Source: Pseudomonadota bacterium
Lineage (GTDB): Bacteria; Pseudomonadota; Alphaproteobacteria; Caulobacterales; Caulobacteraceae
Reading direction: 5' to 3'
Assembly: GCA_023386645.1 (NCBI GenBank)
Contig: JAEWJI010000061.1
Coordinates: 1-49,029 of the forward strand
DNA length: 49,029 nt
Shown here: positions 33,078 to 39,911 of the stretch, piece by piece
Layout of the letters: each line of letters begins with the position of its first letter
Position numbering within the stretch: the first letter of the stretch is position 1
Made by a program: the position numbers and the translations under genes
Notes under the pieces: model-generated
Told to the model about the DNA's origin: nothing
Seen by the model: the letters and a program-made list of their open reading frames with translations, nothing else
The model's database searches: none

Positions 33078-33827
33078 TCAGTCGCTGTCGAAGGCGACGT
33101 CCCGGGGTCGACGGTTCAGGAACTCGCCGCCGTCGACGGCCAGGATCTGTCCGGTCAAGGCGGGCGTGTCGAGCACATACCTCAGCGTGCGGGCGATGTC
33201 ATCGACCGTGGCGCCGTGACCGAGGGGGGTGTCCACCCAGGCGGCCTCGAACTGCGCTTGCGTCTGCGACCCGCTGGGCAGCAGCAGGCCGGGCGCGATC
33301 CCCATGACGCGAACCCGGGGCGCGAGCGCCAGCGCCAGGGTCTGGGTCAGGCCCGCCAGTCCGACCTTGCCCGCCGTGTAGGAGAAATAGTCCGGATTGG
33401 GGGCGATGACCTTCTGGTCGAGGATGTTGACCACCACCTCGCCGCCGGCGCGCGCCAGGTCCCGGGCCAGAAAGACCGGGGCCGTGTAGTTGGCCTCCAG
33501 ATGCGCCCGCCAGTTCTCGGGCTCCAGCGTCTCGAGCGTGTCGTAAGAAAACAACGAAGCGTTGTTCACCAGGGCGTCGATGCGCCCGAAGGCCTCGACC
33601 ACCGCCGGGATCAGGGCGTCTCGCTCGGCGTCCACCGAAAAGTCGGCGGCGAAGGTGCGCACGTCCGCGCCGACCTCGCGCAAGTCGGCCGCCAGGGCCT
33701 CGGCCTCGTCGGCATGGCCGCGATGGTGCAGGGCGACCGACCAGCCGTCGGCGGCGAGCGACCGCACCAGACCGGCCCCCACGCGCCGGGCCGCCCCCGT
33801 GACCAGGATGACGCCGCGTCCGGTCAT
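33078..33827 (-). CDS. SDR reductase, FolM/pteridine-reductase-like
   Basis: A 249-residue short-chain dehydrogenase. The NADP-binding start ILVTGAARRVGAGLVRSLA with two Arg, the NNASLF motif after helix 4 and YFSYTAGKVGLAGL (Tyr and Lys) fit the pteridine reductase PTR1/FolM group. The C-terminal GQILAVDGGEFL is standard. It likely reduces a dihydropterin or a pterin side chain. It lies 3 nt after the FolB-like gene and 17 nt before the PTPS gene. Confidence 0.85.
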   Translation of the reverse strand: MTGRGVILVTGAARRVGAGLVRSLAADGWSVALHHRGHADEAEALAADLREVGADVRTFAADFSVDAERDALIPAVVEAFGRIDALVNNASLFSYDTLETLEPENWRAHLEANYTAPVFLARDLARAGGEVVVNILDQKVIAPNPDYFSYTAGKVGLAGLTQTLALALAPRVRVMGIAPGLLLPSGSQTQAQFEAAWVDTPLGHGATVDDIARTLRYVLDTPALTGQILAVDGGEFLNRRPRDVAFDSD

Positions 33828-33830
33828 GGC

Positions 33831-34208
33831 TCAGGCGGGACGGCGGCGGAACAGCTCCACCCCCGCCGCTCGGGTCTCGGGGAAGATGTCCGGCTTGGCG
33901 ATCCGAACCCGGCAGGCCTGGACGGCCTCGTCCAGGAAGATGAAGTCCGTCAGGTCCTTCAGCAGGGTTTCGAGCAGGTCGACATGCGGTTGGCCCTGCC
34001 AACCGAGCACGTGTCGGCGCACGCGATCATAGTCGACATAGCCGTCGCCACCCGCCGACCAGGCCGCGAACATCTCGACATCGACCCACAGCCGGTTCGG
34101 CCGCTCGGGATGCCGCTCCCAGGCGTGCAGGCCGCATGCGACCAGCACCTCGATCCGCTCCAGCACCACGCGGACATGGTCGCCGGAGAGGACGGGCGCG
34201 TCAGTCAA
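33831..34208 (-). CDS. Second FolB/FolX-like dihydroneopterin aldolase-family protein
   Basis: About 125 residues, diverged from the folB at 32180 but with the same active-site positions: Glu in GLHAWERHPERPN, Tyr in VDYDRVRRH, Glu in VDLLETLLKDL and Lys in RIAKPDIF. It could be a FolX-like epimerase or a dedicated aldolase. The likely start is TTG at 34208, which lies inside the end of the 26-aa peptide gene (8-nt overlap), so it depends on coupled translation. No ATG in this frame fits. Confidence 0.75.
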   Translation of the reverse strand: MTDAPVLSGDHVRVVLERIEVLVACGLHAWERHPERPNRLWVDVEMFAAWSAGGDGYVDYDRVRRHVLGWQGQPHVDLLETLLKDLTDFIFLDEAVQACRVRIAKPDIFPETRAAGVELFRRRPA

Positions 34209-34281
34209 TCGAGCCGAACTCGTAGAAATTGATCGCCGCGAGAACGGCGACGAAACCGAAGATGACGGCGATGGCCAGCAT
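34201..34281 (-). CDS. 26-residue membrane peptide heading the pterin operon
   Basis: Starts MLAIAVIFGFVAVLAA and ends NFYEFGSID: one hydrophobic helix followed by an aromatic, acidic tail. It has one of the best ribosome sites in the window (aaggag, 6 nt before the ATG). Its stop overlaps the TTG start of the FolB-like gene, so it could both be a functional peptide and open the next start for translation. It is too short for routine gene calling. No family is known to me. Confidence 0.6.
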   Translation of the reverse strand: MLAIAVIFGFVAVLAAINFYEFGSID

Positions 34282-34363
34282 GGAGCGCTCCTTGTCGCCG
34301 CCTGATTAGTCGGCGGCTCCCCTCGGTTCAAGGTTCGCTGGCGCGGTGCGTTCCGGTTCGCCG

Positions 34364-34392
34364 TTGACAACAGTTCGGCGATTAGCTAATCG
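34364..34392 (+). promoter_or_regulatory. Promoter with overlapping palindromic operator for the ArsR-type gene
   Basis: TTGACA (34364-34369) and TAATCG (34387-34392) are exactly 17 nt apart. The 14-bp perfect palindrome CGATTAGCTAATCG (34379-34392) covers the -10, an ideal place for repression by the ArsR/SdpR-type protein it drives. The expected transcription start falls on the A of the ATG at 34400 or one base before it, implying a leaderless mRNA. Confidence 0.72.
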
Positions 34393-34399
34393 TCCAATC

Positions 34400-34696
34400 A
34401 TGAGCAGCGTGTTCAAGGCCCTTTCCGATCCTACCCGCCGGCGCGTCCTGCAGTTGTTACAGGCCGGTCCGATGAGCGCGGGAGAGATCAGCGACCGGTT
34501 CGACGTCTCCAAGCCCACCATGTCGGCCCACTTCGCCGTGCTGAAGGAGGCCGACCTGATCCACGCCGAGAAGGCGGGGAAGTCCATCATCTATCACCTG
34601 AAGCTCAGCGTCCTCGAAGAGGCTCTGCTGGGCTTCGTCCAGTCATTCGGCACAGGCGCGGAGGCGCCCGAGCCCAGCAAGGAACCCGCGAAATGA
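34400..34696 (+). CDS. ArsR/SdpR-family autorepressor
   Basis: A 98-residue winged-helix repressor: MSSVFKALSDPTRRRVLQLL, AGEISDRFDVSKPTMSAHFAVLKEADLI (recognition helix) and a beta wing AEKAGKSIIYHLKL. There are no metal-binding cysteines, so it is of the SdpR/autorepressor branch rather than a metal sensor. In Bacillus, SdpR is held at the membrane by its partner SdpI; here the next gene, overlapping by ATGA, also encodes a membrane protein. It probably represses its own promoter through the palindrome at 34379-34392. Confidence 0.92.
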   Translation: MSSVFKALSDPTRRRVLQLLQAGPMSAGEISDRFDVSKPTMSAHFAVLKEADLIHAEKAGKSIIYHLKLSVLEEALLGFVQSFGTGAEAPEPSKEPAK

Positions 34697-35067
34697 ACAA
34701 GGACCTGATCGGCAGCCTGATGTGGGGCGGCGGCATCGTGGTGCTCGCCCTGATCGCCACCTACGCCCGCGGCCAGGGCATGATCGACCAAGAGACCACG
34801 ACCCGCATCGTCATCGCCGCCACCGGCCTGATGGTGGCCTGGTTCGGCAACCGCATGCCGAAACAGATCGCCCCCTCCGCCACCGCCCGCCAGGTCACCC
34901 GCGTCGGCGGCTGGTCGATGGCGCTGAGCGGCCTGGTCTACGCCGCCCTCTGGGCCTTCGCCCCGTTCGACGTGGCCCTGTGGGCCGGCTGCGGCGCCAT
35001 CATCCTCGGCATTGCCGTGACGGTTGGGTATTGCCTGAGGCAGCGGGGGAAGGCGCGGGCGGTCTGA
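34693..35067 (+). CDS. Membrane partner of the ArsR-type repressor
   Basis: A 124-residue protein with four hydrophobic segments (about 7-24, 38-52, 72-92 and 95-115). NRMPKQIAPSATARQVTR is a conspicuous basic loop that could bind the repressor, as SdpI does with SdpR. The overlap with the repressor gene (ATGA) means tight co-expression. It is shorter than SdpI and I do not recognise it as a named family, so the SdpI analogy is inference. Confidence 0.75.
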   Translation: MNKDLIGSLMWGGGIVVLALIATYARGQGMIDQETTTRIVIAATGLMVAWFGNRMPKQIAPSATARQVTRVGGWSMALSGLVYAALWAFAPFDVALWAGCGAIILGIAVTVGYCLRQRGKARAV

Positions 35068-35078
35068 CGGGTCGCGAG

Positions 35079-35106
35079 TTGCGACATCGCCACGGCGTGC
35101 TAGCGG
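35079..35106 (+). promoter_or_regulatory. Candidate promoter giving a leaderless lipoprotein mRNA
   Basis: TTGCGA (35079-35084) and TAGCGG (35101-35106) are 16 nt apart. Seven bases past the -10 is the A of the ATG at 35113, so transcription may start at the start codon. Confidence 0.4.
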
Positions 35107-35112
35107 TGAGCC

Positions 35113-35592
35113 ATGGACTGGTTTCGGCTGACAGCCCTGATGATGGTTCCTGCCTTCGCAGGTGGCTGCGGGTCTGATGTCGTTGAGTTGCCTGCAGACC
35201 CCGCCGCCCGACCTCCGCTGCGACCATCTCATATCTGCCAGTCTGTGGATCGCCCCAGATTGAACGGCGCACCCGACTCAAGAGCGCTCCTGACAACGAC
35301 GAACAGTGGCCCTCACGAGGATGAGGTGATCATCTGGATGTGCAGTGATCTGGGCACTTGCAGACCTGTCGCCCGCAGAACGGATCAGCGGCCGATGTCG
35401 ATCGAGTGGGGCGAACGGTCGGAACTGGTGATCCGCACCGAAAGCGAAGGCCTGACCCTCTATGACCGACCGGCAGGATCACTGCGATATTCATGGCCCG
35501 TCGTTTCGGTCGCGCCGCGTGATCTCGAAGACGAGCGACGCGAAGCCAGAATATGCCGGAAGATCCTCACCTTCGAGACCGACACCCTCTAG
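35113..35592 (+). CDS. Putative lipoprotein, unknown function
   Basis: A 159-residue protein. MDWFRLTALMMVPAFAGGC is a short signal with a lipobox (AGGC). The mature part has four further cysteines (CQSV, WMCSDLGTC and ICRKIL) and no recognisable domain. The segment IIWMCSDLGTCRPVARR and the beta-rich LVIRTESEGLTLYD suggest a small beta fold. The gene is somewhat less GC-rich than its neighbours, which could mean recent acquisition. No ribosome site is visible, in keeping with a leaderless transcript. Confidence 0.7.
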   Translation: MDWFRLTALMMVPAFAGGCGSDVVELPADPAARPPLRPSHICQSVDRPRLNGAPDSRALLTTTNSGPHEDEVIIWMCSDLGTCRPVARRTDQRPMSIEWGERSELVIRTESEGLTLYDRPAGSLRYSWPVVSVAPRDLEDERREARICRKILTFETDTL

Positions 35593-35616
35593 GCTCTTGA
35601 GCCCGCCTATAAGGGT

Positions 35617-35644
35617 CTGACACCGACGCTTTTCATGGCATAGC
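35617..35644 (+). promoter_or_regulatory. Candidate promoter giving a leaderless DMT-family mRNA
   Basis: CTGACA (35617-35622) and CATAGC (35639-35644) are 16 nt apart. The ATG at 35651 begins 7 nt after the -10, again at the expected transcription start, and no ribosome site is seen. Confidence 0.42.
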
Positions 35645-35650
35645 ACCCGT

Positions 35651-36097
35651 ATGAACGGCTCCTGGATCACCCTCATCCTCATCATCCTCGCCGGCGGCGC
35701 GACCGCGCTCCAGGCCCCCACCAACGCCCGGCTGATGACGGCCGTCGGTTCGCCGGTGAACGCGGCCTTCGTGTCGTTTCTGGTGGGGACCATCGCGCTG
35801 GGGATGCTGGCGCTGGTGATGCAGGCGCGACCGGATGGGGCGGCGATGCGCGCGCTGCCGGCCTGGGCCTGGGTGGGTGGGTTGTATGGGGCGATCTTCG
35901 TGGTCGCCGCGACCTGGGGCGTGCCGCGTCTGGGCGCCGCCCTGACCATCACCCTGATGGTGGCGGGCCAGCTGCTGGTCAGCGTGCTGCTGGACCATTT
36001 CGGCGCGATGGGCGTGCCGCGTCAGCCGATCAACTGGGGCAAGCTGGGCGGGGTGGCCCTGGTCATCGCCGGCGTGGTGATGGTGCGCCGCTTCTGA
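35651..36097 (+). CDS. DMT-superfamily membrane protein, YdcZ (DUF606) family
   Basis: A 148-residue protein with about five helices, half the size of a standard EamA transporter, as usual for the DUF606 group, which works as paired or dimeric units. ATALQAPTNARLMTAVGSPVNAAF near the start and GGLYGAIFVVAATWGVPRLGAAL in the middle are family landmarks. It probably exports or imports a small molecule; nothing identifies it. It ends 40 bp before uvrC. Confidence 0.87.
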   Translation: MNGSWITLILIILAGGATALQAPTNARLMTAVGSPVNAAFVSFLVGTIALGMLALVMQARPDGAAMRALPAWAWVGGLYGAIFVVAATWGVPRLGAALTITLMVAGQLLVSVLLDHFGAMGVPRQPINWGKLGGVALVIAGVVMVRRF

Positions 36098-36101
36098 ACC
36101 G

Positions 36102-36130
36102 TTCTCCGACCAGCCGCCCGCGCCTATATC
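36102..36130 (+). promoter_or_regulatory. Candidate uvrC promoter
   Basis: TATATC (36125-36130) is a good -10 with a weak -35 (TTCTCC, 36102-36107) 17 nt away. The ATG at 36138 starts 8 nt past the -10, so the mRNA may be leaderless, and no ribosome site precedes the ATG. Confidence 0.42.
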
Positions 36131-36137
36131 GGTGGCG

Positions 36138-38051
36138 ATGAGTCTGGAGCCCCCGCCCCCGTCCGCGTCAGATGCGCCCGAAGCCGACGCGCCTTCGCTG
36201 AAGGCCGCCGAGCTGATCCGCGACGAGGCCCGCCGCGCGCCCGACAAGCCCGGCGTCTATCGCATGTACGGCGAGGACGGGACCTGCCTCTACGTCGGCA
36301 AGGCGCGGTCGCTGAAGAAGCGCATCCTTCAGTACGCGCAAGGGCGGTTCCACACCCAGCGCATCGGCCTGATGGTCTCGCTGACCCGCTCGATGGAGCT
36401 GGTGGTCACGGCGTCGGAGACCGAGGCCCTGCTGCTGGAATCCAACTTCATCAAGAAGCTGAAGCCCCGCTTCAACGTGGTGCTGAGGGACGACAAGTCG
36501 TTCGCCGAGCTGATGATCCGTCGCGATCACCGCGCCCCGCAGGTCAGGAAGCACCGGGGCGCCCATACGATCAAGGGCGACTATTTCGGGCCCTTCGCCT
36601 CGACCTGGGCGGTGAACCGGACGCTGACCACACTCCAGAAGGCGTTCCTCCTCCGCTCCTGCTCCGACAGCGTGTTCGAGAGCCGCACACGGCCCTGCAT
36701 GCTGCACCAGATCAAGCGCTGCTCGGCCCCTTGCACCGGCCTGATCAGCCTGGAGGACTACGCCGAACTCGTCGGCGAGGCCGAGCAGTTCCTGCGCGGC
36801 AAGTCGCGCGCCGTGATCGGCCGGCTGTCGCAGGAGATGCAGGCCGCGTCGGACGCCATGGACTTCGAACAGGCCGCCCGGGTCCGTGACCGCATCCGCG
36901 CCCTGTCGGCCATCGCCATGGAGAACTCAGTCTCCGCCGAGAGCGTGCCCGAGGCCGACGTCTTCGCCCTGCACGCCGAGGGCGGCCAGGCCTGCGTGCA
37001 GGTGTTCTTCTATCGCGCCGGCCAAAACTGGGGCGGGCGCGCCTATTTCCCGCGCGTCGACCGCACGGACACCGACCCGGAAATCCTCGGCGCTTTCCTG
37101 GGCCAGTTCTACGAGGACAAGCCGGTCCCGCGCGTGATCCTGACCAACGTCGCGCCATTCGAGAAGGAGTTGCTGGAAGAGGCCTTCTCGATGATGGCCA
37201 AACAGTCGGACGGCCGCCGCGTGGTCGATATCGAGATCCCCCGGCGCGGCGAGCGCAAGGCCCTGGTCGACCACGCCCTGACCAACGCCCGCGAGGCCCT
37301 GGGTCGCCGCCTGGCCGAGGGGTCGGCCCAGGGCAAGATCCTGGACGAGGTCTGCGAGGCCTTCGGCCTGGAAGGACGACCCGAGCGGATCGAGGTCTAC
37401 GACAACTCCCACATCCAGGGTACGAACGCCGTCGGCGGCATGATCGTGGCCGGGCCTGAGGGCTTCCAGAAGTCGCAGTACCGCAAGTTCAACATCCGGG
37501 GCGACGAACTGACCCCCGGCGACGACTACGGGATGATGCGCGAGGTCCTGCGCCGCCGCTTCTCCCGCCTGGTCAAGGACGAGGAGGCCGGCGAGGAGGT
37601 GGTCCGCCCCGACCTGATCCTGATCGACGGCGGGGCCGGCCAGCTGGCCGAAGCCACCGCCGTCATGGCCGACCTGGGGGTGGACGACATCGCGGTGGTC
37701 GGCGTCGCCAAGGGTCCGGACCGGGACGCGGGGCTCGAGCGGTTCTTCATCCCGGGCAAGCCGCCCTTCATGCTGCCCCTAAAGTCCCCTGCCCTCTACT
37801 ATCTCCAACGGTTGCGCGACGAGGCCCACCGCTTCGCCATCGGCGCCCACCGCACCCGCCGGTCGATGGACATCAAGAAGAACCCGCTCGACGAAATCGA
37901 AGGCGTTGGCCCTGGCCGCAAGAAGGCTCTGCTCCACGCCTTCGGCTCCGCCAAAGGCGTGTCGCGCGCCAACGTCGTGGACCTGGAAAAGGTCGAGGGC
38001 ATCAACCGCGCCCTGGCCGAACGCATCCACGCCTTCTTCCGCAAGGCGTGA
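36138..38051 (+). CDS. uvrC: Excinuclease ABC subunit C
   Basis: A 637-residue nucleotide-excision-repair nuclease that cuts on both sides of a lesion bound by UvrAB. GIY-YIG nuclease domain: KPGVYRMYGEDGTCLYVGKA (about 39-58). The UVR motif that binds UvrB is AASDAMDFEQAARVRDRIRA (about 236-255). The C-terminal nuclease domain has VYDNSHIQGTNAVGGM and LILIDGGAGQL with catalytic aspartates and histidine; two helix-hairpin-helix motifs end the protein (GVGPGRKKALLHAFG and VEGINRALAERI). A GTG two codons upstream is an alternative start. Confidence 0.97.
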   Translation: MSLEPPPPSASDAPEADAPSLKAAELIRDEARRAPDKPGVYRMYGEDGTCLYVGKARSLKKRILQYAQGRFHTQRIGLMVSLTRSMELVVTASETEALLLESNFIKKLKPRFNVVLRDDKSFAELMIRRDHRAPQVRKHRGAHTIKGDYFGPFASTWAVNRTLTTLQKAFLLRSCSDSVFESRTRPCMLHQIKRCSAPCTGLISLEDYAELVGEAEQFLRGKSRAVIGRLSQEMQAASDAMDFEQAARVRDRIRALSAIAMENSVSAESVPEADVFALHAEGGQACVQVFFYRAGQNWGGRAYFPRVDRTDTDPEILGAFLGQFYEDKPVPRVILTNVAPFEKELLEEAFSMMAKQSDGRRVVDIEIPRRGERKALVDHALTNAREALGRRLAEGSAQGKILDEVCEAFGLEGRPERIEVYDNSHIQGTNAVGGMIVAGPEGFQKSQYRKFNIRGDELTPGDDYGMMREVLRRRFSRLVKDEEAGEEVVRPDLILIDGGAGQLAEATAVMADLGVDDIAVVGVAKGPDRDAGLERFFIPGKPPFMLPLKSPALYYLQRLRDEAHRFAIGAHRTRRSMDIKKNPLDEIEGVGPGRKKALLHAFGSAKGVSRANVVDLEKVEGINRALAERIHAFFRKA

Positions 38052-38072
38052 ACCCGATCTAGGAACACCGTC

Positions 38073-38696
38073 ATGACCGACTCGATCGATCCCCTGCTGG
38101 CGGGCTATCGCCGGTTCCGCGAGGGCCACTGGGCCGAGGCCAAGGCCGAGTACGAGGCCCTGGCCGCCGACGGCCAGAAGCCGCACACCCTGGTTGTCGC
38201 CTGTTCCGACAGCCGCGCCGACCCGGCCCTGATCTTCGATGCCGCGCCGGGCCAGCTGTTCGTGGTGCGCAACGTCGCCAACCTAGTGCCGCCCTACCAG
38301 CCGGACGGTCAGTTGCACGGGGTCTCCGCGGCACTGGAGTTCGGCGTGCGGGTGCTGGAAGTGTCGCGGATCGTGGTCATGGGCCACGCCTTCTGCGGCG
38401 GGGTGAACGCGATGCTCAACGGGGCGCCGGACACCTGCCGTGACTTCGTGGCCCCCTGGGTCTCCCAGGCCGCGCCTGTCGTCCGCCTGATCCGCGACAG
38501 CTTCCCGGGCGAAGAGGCCGAGCGGCTGGCCGAGGAGACGGTCGTGCGCCTGTCGATCGAAAACCTGCGCACCTTCCCCTGGATCGCCGAGCGCGAGGCC
38601 GCGGGCAAGCTGGAACTGACGGGCCTGCACTTCGGCATTGCGGACGGGGTGTTGCGAACGCTGAGGGGTCCCGGCCGGTTCGAACCTCTGGGGTGA
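38073..38696 (+). CDS. Carbonic anhydrase, beta class
   Basis: A 207-residue zinc enzyme interconverting CO2 and bicarbonate. The zinc ligands are Cys in VVACSDSRADP and His and Cys in MGHAFCGGVNA; the Asp-Arg pair of CSDSR is the catalytic dyad. Length and the end LHFGIADGVLRTL are those of Can/CynT-type enzymes. It begins 21 nt after uvrC; no ribosome site is obvious beyond aggaacacc, so co-transcription is possible. Confidence 0.95.
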   Translation: MTDSIDPLLAGYRRFREGHWAEAKAEYEALAADGQKPHTLVVACSDSRADPALIFDAAPGQLFVVRNVANLVPPYQPDGQLHGVSAALEFGVRVLEVSRIVVMGHAFCGGVNAMLNGAPDTCRDFVAPWVSQAAPVVRLIRDSFPGEEAERLAEETVVRLSIENLRTFPWIAEREAAGKLELTGLHFGIADGVLRTLRGPGRFEPLG

Positions 38697-38757
38697 TCCG
38701 CGTTCGCAAACGGGAACGAAGCATGCGACACGACCGCTAAGCTGTCGGAGATCCTCG

Positions 38758-39390
38758 ATGCCCAACGCCTACCGCGCCAATCCCATCCCCAACATCCTGA
38801 CCGGCCTGCGACTGATCGCCGGGGTGGTGATGTTCCTGATCCTGGCGGGGGCGACGGGCGGGGTGCCGATCCTGTCGGCCTATCTGAGCCCGGAGGACCA
38901 GTTCGCGCTTTACCGCGCCGCCTTCTGGATCTTCGTGGTCGCCGCCTCGACCGACTGGATCGACGGCTTCCTGGCCCGACGCTGGGGGGCGACCACGCGC
39001 TGGGGCGCCATCCTGGATCCCATCGCCGACAAGGTGCTGGTCACCGGGGCCATCCTCGGGGTCCTGACCTCCGGCTCCGTGCCCCAGATCGCCATTCCCT
39101 GCGGCCTGATCCTGTTCAGGGAGTTCGCGGTCTCGGCGCTGCGCGAGACCATCGCCGGCGAGGTCGAGTTGCCGGTCACCCTGCTGGCCAAGTGGAAGAC
39201 GACGCTGCAACTGGTCGCCCTCGGCGCCCAGCTCCTGGCACGCAACTGGGACGGTTTCGGCTTCGACTTCGCCTATCTGGAGCACTTCCAGCTGGTCGCC
39301 GACTTCCTGATCTGGCTGGCGGCCATCGCTACGGTCTGGACGGGCTGGCAGTATTTCTCCAAGGCCCAGCAGCAGATGAGCAAGCTCTAG
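38758..39390 (+). CDS. pgsA: CDP-diacylglycerol-glycerol-3-phosphate phosphatidyltransferase
   Basis: A 210-residue membrane enzyme making phosphatidylglycerol phosphate, the precursor of phosphatidylglycerol and cardiolipin. The CDP-alcohol phosphotransferase motif D-x2-DG-x2-AR-x8-G-x3-D-x3-D is exact in DWIDGFLARRWG...RWGAILDPIAD (residues about 61-83). The N-terminus NPIPNILTGLRLIAG is the typical start. It has four to five helices. A ggag site precedes the ATG. Its stop shares CTAG with the convergent acetyltransferase gene. Confidence 0.96.
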   Translation: MPNAYRANPIPNILTGLRLIAGVVMFLILAGATGGVPILSAYLSPEDQFALYRAAFWIFVVAASTDWIDGFLARRWGATTRWGAILDPIADKVLVTGAILGVLTSGSVPQIAIPCGLILFREFAVSALRETIAGEVELPVTLLAKWKTTLQLVALGAQLLARNWDGFGFDFAYLEHFQLVADFLIWLAAIATVWTGWQYFSKAQQQMSKL

Positions 39391-39911
39391 AGCGGCTTCT
39401 CCAGCACCGCGAACTCGAGGTCCCGGCGCAGCGGAAGGCCGAAGCGAGGATCGTCCATGGGGAAGGGCTCCACCCCGCCCGTCCGCCGATAGCCGCGCCG
39501 CTCATACCAGGCGATCAGCGGCTCACGCTGCCGGATCACCGTCATCCGCATGCGGCGGGCGTGGAAGGCCTCGCGCGCGGCGTCCTCCGCCGCCTCGATA
39601 AGCCGACGGCCCAGGCCGGCCGCCTGCAGCTTGGGCTCGACCGACAGCATGCCGAGGGTGGCGACGCCCTCGCCCCGGTCTGACACCTGGACGCAGCCGA
39701 TCAGCCGTCCATCCTCCTCGGCCGCCAGCATCAGCCGGTCAGGCTGGGTCAGGATGTCGGTCAGTTCGCCGGGATCGGTCCGCTGCCCCTCCAGCAAGTC
39801 GGCCTCGTGCGACCAGCCCTTGCGGGCCGCTTCGCCACGATAGGAGCGCTCCACCAGGCAGTGCAGGGCCGGAAGGTCGTCGAGCGTCGCGCGCCGGATC
39901 GCGGCCGTCAC
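39387..39911 (-). CDS. GNAT-family N-acetyltransferase
   Basis: A 174-residue GNAT domain: IRRATLDDLPALHCLVERSY at the start, LGMLSVEPKLQAAGLGRRLI with the acetyl-CoA loop (Q/AAGLGRR), and REPLIAWYERRGYRRTGGVEPFP in motif B. The start is GTG at 39911, overlapping the TGA of the upstream S46 peptidase gene (GTGA), so it is coupled to that gene. The acceptor could be a peptide or amino acid, given the context, but this is inference. Confidence 0.86.
   Translation of the reverse strand: MTAAIRRATLDDLPALHCLVERSYRGEAARKGWSHEADLLEGQRTDPGELTDILTQPDRLMLAAEEDGRLIGCVQVSDRGEGVATLGMLSVEPKLQAAGLGRRLIEAAEDAAREAFHARRMRMTVIRQREPLIAWYERRGYRRTGGVEPFPMDDPRFGLPLRRDLEFAVLEKPL

Noticed and set aside
38697..38757. 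GGAAC before pgsA as a further EcfG-like promoter
   Set aside because: No TT-containing element at 16-17 nt; the sequence after the box does not fit.
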